From NCBI GenBank assembly GCA_905221605.1, contig CAJNDS010001112.1, positions 2,716,812 through 2,780,811 of the forward strand: 64,000 bases of DNA. The letters are read 5' to 3'. Each line of letters starts with the position of its first letter. Position 1 is the first letter of the stretch. Shown here in pieces: positions 11,701 through 23,519 of the stretch. Under the pieces are notes generated by a model, which was not told the origin of the DNA, searched no databases, and was given only the letters and a program-made list of their open reading frames with translations. The stretch is from Symbiodinium natans. Taxonomy: Eukaryota > Sar > Dinophyceae > Suessiales > Symbiodiniaceae. A program made the position numbers and the translations under genes.

Positions 11701-14700
11701 GAAGACTCTGAAAGTCCGCTGAGGCCCTGCGACTTAGCGCGTTCCGAAGGTCTACGCATGTCGTTGTCGCAGAGCTGGGGCTCATGGGACCCCCAGCAGT
11801 TCCAGGCGGCTGTGAGTTGGTGCCGTTGAAGGAGGGGTTTAGGGTTTATGGGTGGACTCGGGATGATTCAGGCTTTATGGGTGTATGGATTTGCGGGTTC
11901 AGGGGTTTCGGAAAAGCATCTCCGGAAAGGACTGAAGTTCCAGCAGGGAGTGTGATGATCCTGGCAGGCGCGAGCGCTGGCAGCAGCGGAGGAGCTGAAC
12001 CTACCCACCTGGCGGAATCCTCCGCGTCGATTCAACGTTGCTCTGATGCGCTTTGAACTGGGGACTTTGGGGCTTGACCGGGAGTTGACTGACTCCGTGG
12101 CTCCAAACCTTCCGCTGCCCTCATGATCATGAACTGAGGGGGCCCTGGGAAGCGCTCATTGGGTTTAGGTCTCCCTTCGAAGACACACCGTGAGCTGAGG
12201 GTCAGGAAGACTGGTGTTCGGTGCCGCTTCACATCTCCAGGCCATGCTTTCATGTGGGCTGGCTCTCTGGGCACAGCATGCAACAATGCAACGACACATA
12301 GCTGACATAGCATGGCTCTCCCCAAGAGCTCTAAAGCAACTCATAGCTAAACACATTCCTTCTCCGCTGTGGCTTGTGGCTATGGCTTTCGCCAAGAGAC
12401 AAAGATGTAAAGACATGTGTGGACCATGTAACAGAGCTCAACATCCCATCCAGGAACAAGGAGTCGTTGGTGGCACCGGGTCTGTGTGCCTAGCCAGCAA
12501 GTACAGCTTGTGAGGAAGGCGGTTCCCTTTGATTTTTGTGGTGATTCACAGGGTCCACGACAGGCTGTACTATACGAAGTCGATTCCCAGGCTCCTATGT
12601 TGCCGCGAGTTGCGGGGGTGCCCTGGGACGGCTATGCCTCACCAAAGCGGAAGAGGCGCTCTCTTAGCCGCAGCCAAACAGAGAGGGCCCACTGCGATTG
12701 CAAAGGGACACCCCCGTGGCTCTGGCAGGTCAGAGCAACCCAGTGCCAGCCTGAGGAGGAGCGGCTGAAGATGGAGGACCCTGCAAAGCCTAAGTCCCTA
12801 AATCCGAGGAAGCGGTTCGTCAAAGTGTTGCATGACAGGCTCGGGGGATAGTGGATTGCAGGGCACCATTGGCAGAAGAGTTTCCGCTCTTCCTCCAAAA
12901 TAAGGTGAAATCCCCCCAGCCCTAACAACTAACATTCAATATTCCTGTTACTATCGCATGTTAAAGTAGCTGACATGAAGGGTGTGGAGTCTACCCGCTT
13001 CGTGCCTCGAGGACCTGGTCCAGATTGATCCCTTCGGCCGTGAGGTGGCTGCTGCAGACAGAGCGAGTTCCATGTATCTCAAGCTGGAGCGCTTTAGTTT
13101 AAGAACCTCAAGATCTCACGTTTTTTCGCAGGTTAGCTAAGAATCTTAGGCTCTGGGGCTCGATAACAATGATAACAACACCTTCAGAACAGCGGAGCTG
13201 CGGGTGTCCCTGCTGTGAAACCTTTCTGATGCGGCCTCTAGGAAGGGTGAATTTCCTTCAGGTCGTTGCAGCGATGGCTTGTTCAGAAAGCAGCGTGCAA
13301 CTGCTTCCTAGAATGGGGGCCTCCTAAATAAACCCCAACTCCCCCCCCCCCCCCCAAAAAAAAAAAAAAACCACATTGGGGGATGCTCCCAAAAAGAGTA
13401 TGGTCCCAAGCTCTCTTATCTTAAACCCTAAACTTTCTCTCTGCAGTTGCCACGTGGAGCTTGGCTAGATGGGTGGCAAAAAATCCGATGTTGCCCGCCC
13501 TAAGTGTGGTGGAGGTGAGCTACTTCGGCCGAGAGTTGAGCCCTTGGCAGAACGCCCCGGCGTTGATCGGCGAGGGCCGCTTCGGAGAGGCGCGAGCGTT
13601 CTTGGGTTTAGGGTTTAGCATGCAGGAATCTTGGGTTTGTGGGGACCATCTTGCACGCCCCTCGGATGTCTTCTCGTCTCATCAGGATCGTAGTAGGTTC
13701 TTTTCTTAAGCAGCCTTGAAGCTGGTCTTCTGCAAGGTCTTCCGGGCGAAGCATCGCCAGAGCGGTGCATGGTATGCCGTGAAGGTGTCTCGACACATCC
13801 TGGTGGTCGGAAAGCGGTGTTTACTGCACGGACGCCGTAGAAACGCAGGCGCAACAAGCCGGAAGATTGATGAACAATCTCAGGTTTTCAAGACGCAGCA
13901 GCGGCCCGTTGCCCCGGAGGTGGTGAGAGAATGCGAGGCGGCGGACGTTTCCACCCCAACCATGAATTCCATGTAGCTGTGCAGAAAACAGGCAGAGAGT
14001 GTGCCTTGAAGCTCCTGTGGTTTCGTGATTTCGGAACCCATGCAGGACATTCATGTGATCCATTGCGGGTACATGCTTACAGCAGCGAACCGTGCATGCA
14101 CGTACGCGTACCCAACTGCAGCCAGGTGGGAACACATGTCCGTCAAACACCACACCCTTGCATCGTGCGGCTGCACATGGTCAACCTGGATGATGCAGGA
14201 CAGGCGCTTGAGTCGAAGACACCCTATCGGGTCTGGGAATAACCAAATTCAAAATCTGCCCGTTATTCGGGAGGACTGTACACCCTTGTCATGGAGTTCT
14301 GCCAATCCAATCTTCTCCAGCAGCTTCGGCACGCCAAGATTGGCCAGAGAGTTTTCAGGCCAGGACAAGTGTTTCCTGTTGGCGTGACCCTGTCCCTACC
14401 TACGGAGTCAGGCCCCCACCGCAGACCCTTGACTGGGTGGGCCAGATCTTCCTTGGCCTGGAGCACATGCATCACAGGCGCGCCAACTCCGATACAGAAT
14501 TGGTGTTACACTGCTGGATCATAAAAACCCTAAACCCTCAACCTCTGCCCAGGCTCAACACCATGTTCCGGGATTTGAAGCCCGATGCGTGGTTGCACAG
14601 CAATCTTTCCCAGCTGGCTTAGGGATTTAGAGTTGACTGCCTTCTGCTATATGCATCATATGTTTACATACTCTTCATGCATACAGCATATATATGTAGA

Positions 14701-16500
14701 CATACATATCATGATTTACACAGAAGCTTTTCTGCTCAAGGAGAATGTGGTCCTGGATGGCCAGCTTTGCTGCAAACTGGCGGATTTCGGTGCTGGCCGA
14801 CTCGGCCCTTCTTCCGGCACCTTTTCCTTTGGCCATCCGGCAGGCCGAGGGCCTACGGAGAGAAATGGCTCGTAGGACTATAGGACCCTCGGGTGTCATG
14901 TTTGGGGACTTTGGGATGTTTTGGGGTTTTCAAGTGATAGGAGGACACGGAAGTTGCCTCAAGGCAGCCCGGGCTACGTCGCGCCCGAAGTGCTCGGCGC
15001 GAACCTGAGCTGAGCTTTCGGATATCACAAAGAGCCAGAGAAGTGAGTCGTAACATCTTTCAAGCACCTTCTTACCGGCCCTGAGCCCCTGAACTTCAAA
15101 AACCTAAGCCCTAAACCCGAAACCCTAAACCTCCTGTTGGGGACCCAGGCGGGATGCCCCACGATGAAGGCGCAGACCTCTACTCGTTGGGAGCATCTTG
15201 GCTCACACAGCTGCCTCGGGTTCGAAACCCTCTCTAACCTCCGAAACCCCCACAACACCAACCGCTTATCCGATCACAAACCTTGAAAAACCATAAAGGC
15301 CACAAAGCCTGCTTAACCCTACACCCTTGAGCCATAAACCTATTCAGCCCTAAACTACAATTCCTGCCTGTCCCAACCTGGCCCATGAAAAATCGCCTCA
15401 ATCCCGAAAGGTGCTGGCCTGGCTTCTCTTCACTGGAGGGATGCCCAACGAGGCGCAGATACGGAAAGATGTACATGATACTGGCGGAAAATAGATATGG
15501 GTGTTGGGTTAGCCCATTCATTATACATAATTGTATCACATTGAAATCCTGATAATACAAAGAATACTACGGTATTCATAAGCTAAAGTGAACCCTACAC
15601 CCCGGCCCCGCAAGCAGACCAGGTGCCGCCCATGGCCGTCCGAAGTGAGTGGCAGGCTCCCTTGGCTGCCATGGGGAAGTCTGCAGAACGTAGGCAAGCC
15701 ACGGGCGCCGGAGAGGAACCGTAGGGCTTCGTAGTTTGGGATTTTGGTGACACTAACCTCAGCGCGAGGCACACCTCTATGACTGGACGTTGCTGGACAA
15801 GTGCATTCGCGACAACTTTCCTATCTTCCAAGGCACTTTTGCATTCAAGACTTGTAGAATCTTATTTGATTGCGCGTCTCCAAGCCACTAACCTCTGAAA
15901 CCCTGCTTCGTAGTTCCCCAAGTTACTACTGTTTCCTCTACTAGTCTAAACTTTGAAGGGCTGAACGCCAGGAATGGAGCTGGCAGGGCAAAGCCAGGCC
16001 AGTGAGGCACGAATTTGAATGTTCTTTTTTGGTTGGTGGCCTCCGCAACTTCGAATTTGTCCTTGGAGCTCTTGGGGCCACATGTCATTCGCTGCCGTGC
16101 CTGCGCGCGCATGCATAGGAATCTGTTCACTGCTGCAGACATGTGTGGCTTGACCTTGCTTGCCTCCGGATAAACGCTGACGCAACAAAAGAGCGCACAT
16201 CAGAGAGATTCTTCCGCAAGTAACGACAGCCATTGAAATCGTTGCAGTCTGAGAGTGGGAGGCACGACAGTTCGTGGACTTGCTCATCAAGCCTCCCACA
16301 GCGCGCATGAGGCACCACTGTCATGGCACACCCAACCATACCATCCAATCCTAAACCCTAACTCCTAAACCTAAACATACCTTTGTCCCCACCAACAAGA
16401 AAGGGGTGGCGCTGGCAGGCATGAGCAGATTCGTCACCACCCATTGCTCGAGCCGCAGCCCGGCGACGAATCAGCTGCCCTGGCCTGTGGCCACTGTAGG
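8741..16500 (+). CDS. ankyrin-repeat protein kinase, many short exons
   Basis: The frame starts within ankyrin-repeat exons (about 8892-10990), continues through a linker (10.6-13.1 kb) and ends in a complete Ser/Thr-type kinase domain (13447 to about 16.33 kb). All exons are on the + strand and short (about 27-235 bases). Several introns begin with GC; this is certain where phases join, for example after 13589, 14477, 14586 and 15192. Ankyrin repeats bind proteins, so the likely role is a scaffolded signalling kinase; the substrate is unknown. The 5' start and 3' end are not fixed, and the later exons at 17-21 kb may belong to the same gene. The three parts are detailed in the next entries. 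Ankyrin-kinase fusions are common in dinoflagellates. Confidence 0.7.
8892..10990 (+). CDS. ankyrin-repeat exons of the kinase gene
   Basis: Clear repeat signatures are: 8892-8929 IYTAAENGNTQE (its frame stays open upstream to about 8741); 9702-9773 DVDGNTPLMLATRQGHAE; 9914-9956 SPEVCECLLQAGAL; 10274-10315 RGWTALHVAAWQGEA (probable GC donor); 10736-10806 LNPSQDRVVRALLEGGAL (GC donor); 10919-10990 VDLYGETPLHVAARYGNLE. The TPLHVAA and LLxxGA motifs are diagnostic of ankyrin helix pairs. Each exon carries roughly half to one repeat. A further exon, about 10592-10638, reads AIEFDPEDVLLV before GTGAGT. At least one exon between 8929 and 9702 is missing from this list, because the repeat phase is interrupted. 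Confidence 0.75.
11715..13131 (+). CDS. linker exons between ankyrin repeats and kinase domain
   Basis: Exon about 11715-11811 reads MSLSQSWGSWDPQQFQAA and ends at GTGAGT. It joins in phase to exon 11968 to about 12050, ARALAAAEELNLPTWRN, then PPRRFNVALMRFELG. A larger exon, from about 12494 to 12728 or later, is rich in Arg/Lys (SPKRKRRSLSRSQTERAH) and holds a CDCKG motif. Exon 13012-13131 reads DLVQIDPFGREVAAADRASS and ends at a GT donor (13132). The low-complexity basic stretch suggests a flexible regulatory linker. Confidence 0.6.
13447..16500 (+). CDS. protein kinase domain exons
   Basis: Landmarks in order: glycine loop IGEGRFGE (ends 13589, GC donor); YAVK with the ATP lysine (13737-13784); a helix C-like stretch VVRECEAA (13884 to about 13943); HPCIVRLHMV (near 14150-14200); YTLVMEFCQSNLLQQL (14274 to about 14337); TLDWVGQIFLGLEHMHH (about 14425-14477, GC donor); MFRDLKPD (14553-14586, GC donor) joined to ENVVLDGQLCCKLADFG (14741-14814); SPGYVAPEVLG (14964-15008); GADLYSLG (15149-15192, GC donor) joined in phase to VLAWLLFTGGMPNEAQIRKD (15411-15470); REAHLYDWTLLDKCIRDN (from 15763); EARQFVDLLIKPPTARMR (about 16261-16314). 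The catalytic Asp, DFG and APE are all present; the HRD motif is FRD. It is probably active. Confidence 0.78.
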
Positions 16501-17431
16501 GCCTGTAGGGTTTAAGGTTGTTTTGGGTTTAGGGTTTAGGAGGGTTTAGGGTTTAGGGTTTAGCCCTCTGGAGGTGGGTTGGGGCGTCTTTTTGCCTGAG
16601 TCAGCTTCGGACTCATTCTAGTACCGAGGATCCAGCTGCCCGAGTTCGCCGCAGCCCCTCACCAGGCTTTGAGTCCCCAAAAGTTTGGCCTCGAATGTGG
16701 GCTGCAATTGTTCTTAGGCCCTCGGAGGTTTCATGTCAGGTATCTTAGTTGATGACCTTGTCGTGCCTGAACTTGTTTCGTGTAGCAAAAGTAACCAATT
16801 GACTGTTCGCTGGGGCCTCTATGTCTTCTGTCAAGTGGGGGGAGCCCTGCTAGCCCCTCTTTGCAGTGACTTGGGGCTTCTTCTCACTCTTCGGGGCTTC
16901 GGGGCCCCGACTTGGTAGGTGGAAGCCTGGCTTCTTCTGCGGGGCTTCAGCAACCCCCAGCGCCCTCCGCGGCCGGCCTCCACGTCCTGGGGCTCCATCT
17001 CTTCGGGAGGCGGACCTGGCAGGGACAGGGCTTCGAAGTTTAGGGTTAAGGCCCGTTTAAAGTCTTAGGCGTTTCAGGTCTTTGATGGATTTTCCTTACT
17101 CAGTTGAGGGTACCTCAAAGGGACCATACACCACATCAAACCCCAGCTGCAAGGTTCAATGGAAAGTTCATGCTACAAGGGGCAGGAAGGCAATTCCCCA
17201 ACGTTACTCGATTTCCCTGGGTCCCGGGGGGGGGCCAAGCCCGCGAACGAAGATGGAGGTCGATCGGCGGCCAGCGACCCGCCTCGTGCCCTCGGCATGG
17301 GTTACGTGCAAAGTAATTATGGTTGGTTAGTCCTGGCAGGAATAGAAAAGGAAATGTAGCAGATCGAAATAACCATGTGCCGGCAGTGTGACTGCTAGGA
17401 AAAGCATACTGGTGAGCGTTTCTACGCTGCC

Positions 17432-17620
17432 ATGTTCGTGGTTGTGGTTGTTGTTGTTCTTGGGATGGCAGCTATCTTTGCAGTGCCATGTAGTTGGAGG
17501 ACACGTGTCCCAAAAGTCTTCTGCATCAATCAGCAGGTGGCTGCTAATGCTGCGAATCCACACCGAGACTTCTCAGTGAGCCATCGAGGGAGTAGCCCTT
17601 CGCGTTGTAAAGATCTGTGA
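17432..17620 (+). CDS. small ORF with a very hydrophobic start
   Basis: ATG 17432 reads MFVVVVVVVLGMAAIFAV then PCSW and a short polar tail; the frame is open for 62 codons, with a possible donor at 17536. The start is a signal peptide or membrane helix. The frame upstream of the ATG is also open and adds an Arg/Tyr-containing stretch, so this may instead be an internal TM exon. No family recognised. Confidence 0.4.
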   Translation: MFVVVVVVVLGMAAIFAVPCSWRTRVPKVFCINQQVAANAANPHRDFSVSHRGSSPSRCKDL

Positions 17621-17627
17621 ACTGAAC

Positions 17628-17876
17628 ATGTGCACAGCCTGCAGCAAGCCTTTGAATATCAGCTGCGGAAGGTGCATTGTGGGATCACATGAACAGCCCA
17701 CCTCCGAAAACGAGCACGCATGGCATGCGGTTGTACTCCCGGAGAATGCTGCGCGTGCTCGTTCATTGAGTTGGGACGACAAGCTGTCCATCATCGCGGT
17801 CGTTCTCGCGTGCCTTTGGCCGTGTTGCTCTTCCACACGTTGCATGGTTTCGCCGGCAAGCTTAGGCCGGTTTTAG
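17628..17876 (+). CDS. small ORF with a CxxC-x7-CxxC zinc-ribbon-like start
   Basis: The 82-codon frame begins MCTACSKPLNISCGRC, two CxxC pairs seven residues apart. A later hydrophobic stretch, LSIIAVVLACLWPCC, is followed by TAG at 17874-17876. The paired CxxC motifs suggest zinc binding. It could be an exon rather than a stand-alone gene. Confidence 0.35.
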   Translation: MCTACSKPLNISCGRCIVGSHEQPTSENEHAWHAVVLPENAARARSLSWDDKLSIIAVVLACLWPCCSSTRCMVSPASLGRF

Positions 17877-18361
17877 CTGCTGCTTCAGGATAGACTCTCC
17901 TGTAGAGCAGGATTACTTCCTGTCGCCTCCCACCGTATCTGGGGCGTCGAAAATCTGCAGGAGCGCCTCTGTAAACTGCGGGATGCATGCTTCTGCTTGG
18001 AACACACAGCAAATTACCTTTGGAGGAGTAACTCTCTACAGGCAGGTAAATATATACTCGGATTCACTGCTGCAAAGCTGTGACTTCCAGGGCCGTCACG
18101 TGTACTTGAGGGACCTTGACGCTGGCTGCATGCCCAAAAAACCTGACGAAGCCTTTCAATCCCCAGAAACCCAACAAGCCCTAGAATACCTTAAAACCAT
18201 AAACCCTGAAAGTCTAAGTGGCCATGAGTCGTTGAAAGAGAGCCATAGTCAGGGACCTGCAGAGTGGTCCAGCTATGCGGGTGCCAAAAAAAGGCCTAAG
18301 CTCTAAACCCTGAGCAGTAAGCCCTGGGGCCATCTTGTTCATGTCGGCTTGCTGTGCGTAG

Positions 18362-21300
18362 CTGGTACTTGCCATCCACCACCTGGTGGTGCAGGGAGGG
18401 CCCCTTGCAAAGGCCGGGAATGGGGGGGGGGTTTTCCAAGATCGAAGGGTGTCATAGGGTATCCCCGTTTGACAAGGTTCTGATTGTTTAGGGTTCTAGA
18501 GTTTTGGCAGTCCATATCGTAAGGAACTCTATTGCTTTGACGAAATCCCTGAGCTCTTTGCTCCAGATGTGCTAATCCCTCAACTCTAAACCCGAAAACC
18601 CTACAGCAAGCACCGGAGGCGCCACGGCAGAGGAGGGATCCCCTCGGCTAGAAGAGGCCTTCGCAAGCACGCCCGCAGAATTCGTGACGCTGGTGGTTGG
18701 TGTAAGAACTAGTAGGGTAAGATGGAGGGGCTTCCATAGCAAGCCCTGCTTTGCTTGGGCAGGAGTCTTGTGCTGGGTGTGTGTGGAAGATGTTCGAGCT
18801 TTGCCTCAGCCCGGCTGCGCAGTCCGATCCAGCCGTCTCTCGTCACATAGTGCCATGTAATTATAATGTTGGGCCGTCTTCTTTATGCAACGCATATATA
18901 CGTACCGCCAGGACTCCGGAACCACTGCTTGTCGGGCAGCTCCTGCACACTCCGACATTTGTAGTGACTATGTATCCTTGTCTCATCAAAGCGGCCAAGG
19001 AGGTGTGCGCAACCGAACCCTTTAAACAAGCCCCTAAACCCCAACCCCCAACCCCCAAACCCAAACAAAGCCCGTGACCCCTCAAGCCTGAAGGAAACCC
19101 CAGAGTCCTCGGATGACGACACAGGAGCCCCAACTTTGTGGTTGAGATTTTCCGATGGGAGGTTGGAGTCTACATCCATTGGTCTGGTTTGGTTTCTCTC
19201 GGGGTTTTGGTATCCTGAAGTATGTATCAGTAATGTACGAGTCAGGTTGGTCTGCATCAATGGTTCCTTGTGGTTTTGGAGTCCTGATGTATTCATAAGA
19301 GCGACGAGCAAATATCACTCACTCACGCACACACACACACACACACAACACCGTCAGGCCATTCAGCAGGCCTGTTGAGCAGCTCCCTCACCAGTTCACA
19401 GTTGGGGCTGAGGGGCCGGGGGGTGTGGTCAAGGTTTCCGGGAGCGCCCACATCCTAACCCTAAACCGCCCTAAACCCTCAAGCTTGACCTTTGCAGGAT
19501 TCGTGACCGCCCCCAGTTCGAGGACGACCCTCAGGGCTGCCAAGGGCTTCTCCCGCTGGCAGCGTGACCTGGGTGAGGCCCTCTCGGGGTTTAGGGTTCG
19601 GGGGTTTCGGGTTTAGGGTTTAGGGCCGTTTGTGCTTTCGGGTTCAGGGTTTTAGGAGGGCAGCAGCATCTTTCTGCTGAAGATGCCAGCTGCGAGTACG
19701 TACAGCCTGTCCGCAGCTTGCTTTGGTAAGGCTATCACACCCAGGTGAGTTGTTCAAGCTGGACTTCTGATCAGGCTTGTTCCTTCAGCAGACCTCCTTT
19801 CAGCAGTGGATGGCACTCGTTTTTCAGATTTCCCCTTCGTAACAAACACTGCGCTCAAAGGCCCAGAATTTCAGTCCGCTGCGAAAAGACCGTTCACACC
19901 AGACACACGCAGCACCTTCACACGCCGGCCCAGCCAAACGACACCTGAGGTCTGGCGTCAGACATGTTCATGTAAGTGACGAGTTTGGAATGTTCAGAGC
20001 TCCCAAATAGTCATGAGCACAGCTAGGCACCTGGCAACCTGTCCATAAACCGGTCAAACGTTTCTCTGTCCACCTCTCCTTGACAGGAGCTCCTTGCCCA
20101 GCGTTCCGCACGGGCTGTGCTCCGTGCCGCCGCAGGGAAGCGCCTGGACGCGGCGACTCGGAAGGGCAACAAGGGGGGCTCAAGATCTAAGAACACTTGT
20201 ACCAACAGGACTTCGGCAGAACACCTTTTTCTAGGCTGATTCAGCTGCAACCTCCAGGGCTCAGCTTTGTGCCCTGAACACTGGAAGACTGGAAGCTGCC
20301 TGAACCAGCAAATGCCAGTGCAGACAGGTGACGGCTGCCACCGCATTGTGCCGCTTAGCCAAGTGCCCAGATGCGGCGGGCGCGAGTGACGAGGCTTCAC
20401 GGAGGGAGGGGGTTTCCAACCACGGAAAACCGAAGCCGACGTTGAACATCGCAAGCAATCTCCCTTCAACGGTGGTTCCTAAACCCTAAACCCTAAACCC
20501 TAAATTCCCATGTGGTAGGTGCGCTCCTCGGGTCTCTTGAGCTTCATCGACCAACCTGACGCGCGTGGCCTGGCGAACTCGGTGTGAGGCCCAGGCGCTG
20601 CTCGGAGGGTTCAAATGGGAACGAACCAATTGAAGCGCTTTCGCAGCTACTCCAAGGAAAGTCCCCTCTAACTGTGGGAATGGCATGGCATGGCTGGAGA
20701 GTGAAGTGGGAAGTTCAAGGGTTGCAATTGCTGGGGACTTCATCTCCTGCCCCCCTTTTCTCGTCTGCAAGAGGCGCCATTGGGACAGTGGATGCCCTGG
20801 TGCTTCGGCACCTGAGCGACCGCTCGCTGCTGCTGATAGATGGGTCCAGTGCGCTACTCAGGTGTGAAGGAAGGAGCTGCGGCAACCACCAAGAGGTACC
20901 CTAAAACCCGAAGACCCCAAACTTTGCCCTAAACCCTAAAAGCCCCAAACTCGCTTCCTGAGTTTTTTGGTCCTTCAGGCCCACAGGGACTGTCCAATGC
21001 GGCACGGCCGCCGGCTGCTCTGACTGCCTTCGGCAGTGCACCATTGGCCGCCATAGCCCAAAGAGGCAGCGGCATGCACCTGATTCCGGAGTTTGCATGT
21101 TCTGCCATCTAATCCAGCAGGTATCTACATTACAACAAATACATATATAGACAGGCGCCTAATGAGATCACTTGGATGATCTGTAGTTGTTGCTTTGCAA
21201 CATCCTCGCAGGGCTTCGCGAAGAGTGCCACGATGTGCAGTGTCGAGTCACATCGGCCTGGAAGGCATTCTCAGCACTGCCGGACCATCCCATCAAGACA

Positions 21301-21403
21301 CTTCGAACATAGGGTGAGCACATGCCAGGGCCAGGCACTTACTGCGCCGTGTCTCGAAAGGGGATGCGAAGAACAAGAGCTGTTTGGGCATTTCCTGGAC
21401 TGA
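18362..21403 (+). CDS. multi-exon gene ending in a Cys/His-rich domain
   Basis: Recognised exons: 18362-18409 (LVLAIHHLVVQGGPLAK); 18607-18701 (STGGATAEEGSPRLEEAF, GTAAGA donor); 19498-19572; 20087 to about 20190 (ELLAQRSARAVLRAAAGKRL); 20328-20471 (VTAATALCRLAKCPDAAG); 20519-20581; a 20.77-20.861 kb exon (VDALVLRHLSDRSLLLIDG); 20979-21120 (GTVQCGTAAGCSDCLRQC, later VCMFCHLIQQ); and a terminal exon 21212-21403 (CSVESHRPGRHSQHC, CQGQALTAPCLERGC, stop TGA). Phases agree at 20471/20519, 20861/20979 and 21120/21212. The last about 110 residues hold many Cys and His residues in CxxC and HxxHC-type spacing, suggesting a multi-zinc fold, perhaps ubiquitin-related (inference). It may be the 3' part of the kinase gene. 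Confidence 0.55.
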
Positions 21404-22720
21404 GGCGGCCCATCATGGCAAGCTGTTACTCCAAGCAGTTGCGGCGGCAACGGTGTCGTCCATTAGCGAGCTCGTGCCACAGGCAGGAATAAGCCTTTTT
21501 CTGCATCCACTGTGCTGCCGAAGTGCGCTGCCATTTGTTTGTAACCTTCAAATTTCCCCCATTGTTTTCATGCGTCTTCTGGCACACCAGAGGACCCGTC
21601 CAACAGGGCTCAGCCTCATGCGACCCTGCGGTCCCGAAGCCCGGCGGCGCTGCAGGCTCCCCGTGAGGATTTTCACGCCTCATGGCTTGGTGCCGTGATC
21701 GGGGCTGTCACCATGATCACCATGTCAATGTGCCTTTGCCATCGCTAGTCATGCTAGTTTCGTCGTCAGGGGTCCTGTTGCGAGGTTGATCGCATGTCAT
21801 GGGTCAGCGCAGCAACGACAGTAGGAACGGGAGCAACCACATCGCAGCACTCGAAAGGTATTTTCAAGCACTGTCAAACTACAAGAAAGCGCAGGACTAC
21901 ATGTGAGCTCGCCCAACGGGTGGATGTTACAGTTCATGGGTTCGCACCGATGTTTGAGAAGACTTCACTGGAAGCGGTTCCGCTGGTTGCAGGCTCAACT
22001 CCGGCACAGTGGAAATTCAAACATGTCGCCAGCCGCTTGTAGTTCCGTTCACGGGTCGCGGAGGTCAAGATTTGATTCGTTGCCGGCCGGCATCAGTATC
22101 CGGAGTATCGACATGCGTGCATCCAAAAGATTTGTTCGACATGTAGATCGTGAAGATGTGTCTGCACCGTTTTGGACGAAGCGCAGTCAGACCAAAACGA
22201 GGGTTGGGGCTTCAAGCCTTCAGACCCGGGACTAGGATTTGCAACTTCTGAGCCTTTGCACAGTAGAAAAAATGAAACCACGCACGTCGAGCATGACACA
22301 TGGGTAAATGGAAGCAATGCTATAAATGCCGACGGCACACCAACGTTGGCTAGACCTATTGGCCCATTTGGCCCCCATGAATGTGTGTCGCATAGCAAGC
22401 CCAACGTCAGAGAACGTACGTTGCCGGCAGCACTGTGCTCAGCGCCCTTGCTGAAAATACCAGTCTCCTCACATGAGCTCACATGCATAACGTTGTGTAA
22501 GCATGTCGGATTTCACCTTTGAAGGCGCTTTGCGGGCAGTCCTTGAATATAATGTCTGAGCTTGCAGCCCAGATACTTGGTGCAGCAAAGAACCGGGTTG
22601 AATGCTCAAGTTGGCTGCTCACCCACCACACTGATTCTGACTGATATGAGAATCTGAAGCGATCGATTGTTGCCATCCGCTAGCAAGATCGCATGACGAA
22701 TCGAACCTCAGAGCTGTGGG
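21404..22720. other. ambiguous region with open frames
   Basis: Frames at 21384-21698, 21903-22235 and 22172-22522 on the + strand and 22093-22488 on the - strand are open, but none shows a domain. The Arg/His-rich + frame at 21903-22235 (WMLQFMGSHRCLRRLHWKRF) could be an exon or a retroelement remnant. No call is made. Confidence 0.35.
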
Positions 22721-22732
22721 ATTCTCATTGAC

Positions 22733-22954
22733 ATGGCTGCTTTCCGTTCGCGCTTCCATCTCAGGAATCCGGGTAACTTGGCTCGAGGATCGAACTCACT
22801 AGAGTACCAGGAGCCCATGCTCTCGAGGCACCGCCTGCTGCAAGCTCAGTCAGCCGGAGCTGCCCTTGAGGATTCGCCCGTCTTTCATGCCGTTTCCAAC
22901 GCGGCAGCCGCGATGGACTTGGACACACAGTCGGTCGCCCGGGCCTGCTTATGA
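22733..22954 (+). CDS. small hypothetical ORF
   Basis: ATG 22733 opens 73 codons starting MAAFRSRFHLRNPGNLARGS and ending with an Ala-rich acidic stretch, then TGA at 22952-22954. Composition is protein-like and the start codon is good, but there is no recognisable domain and no splice evidence. It could be a short gene or the last exon of one. Confidence 0.35.
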   Translation: MAAFRSRFHLRNPGNLARGSNSLEYQEPMLSRHRLLQAQSAGAALEDSPVFHAVSNAAAAMDLDTQSVARACL

Positions 22955-23099
22955 CGTTTTGGCCTCATGCATCTGCAAAGTACCTCGCACGACCATGCCA
23001 GTTGGCACTTCTGGTGGATCGTAGTCATCTTCTGCCGGCGGCCCAATGAGCTCACATCTTCTCGCAGTTTTCCATGCGGGTTCTATGACGAACATACAA

Positions 23100-23519
23100 C
23101 CTAGAAAGGTGCCCATATATTCATATCCTAAACTAAACCCTAAATCCTATAAGCCCCTCTAGATATATTTCTTACTCGGAGTTTCTCGAATCCACCCCAG
23201 GCCTGCGCACGACGTACTGGCTGAGCTCCTCAGCAGCGGGCTTGGGTTGGTAGCAAAGTCATTTGCTATACTGTGTGATGCTACTGGCGTTTTATAGTAT
23301 AGGCATGTTCAGTGTGTGTATATGTATATAGATTTGTATCATATACTGTACGATAAATAGAAGAAAATAGAATGTACAAAAATTGTATGATATGATGTAT
23401 GATCTTTTTGTTACCTGTATATATGTTCGCATATCTATGAGAGATCCATGCTAAACCTATATATACATGTGTACATATGTACATATTTATAGAATCTGGA
23501 TGCATGCATATGTATAGAT
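23100..23519. repeat. AT-rich spacer with TATA/TGTA simple repeats
   Basis: It begins with one short CCCTAAA-type stretch near 23130. Sequence from about 23270 to 23519 is dominated by TATAT/ATGTA motifs and has no coding signal. Confidence 0.6.
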
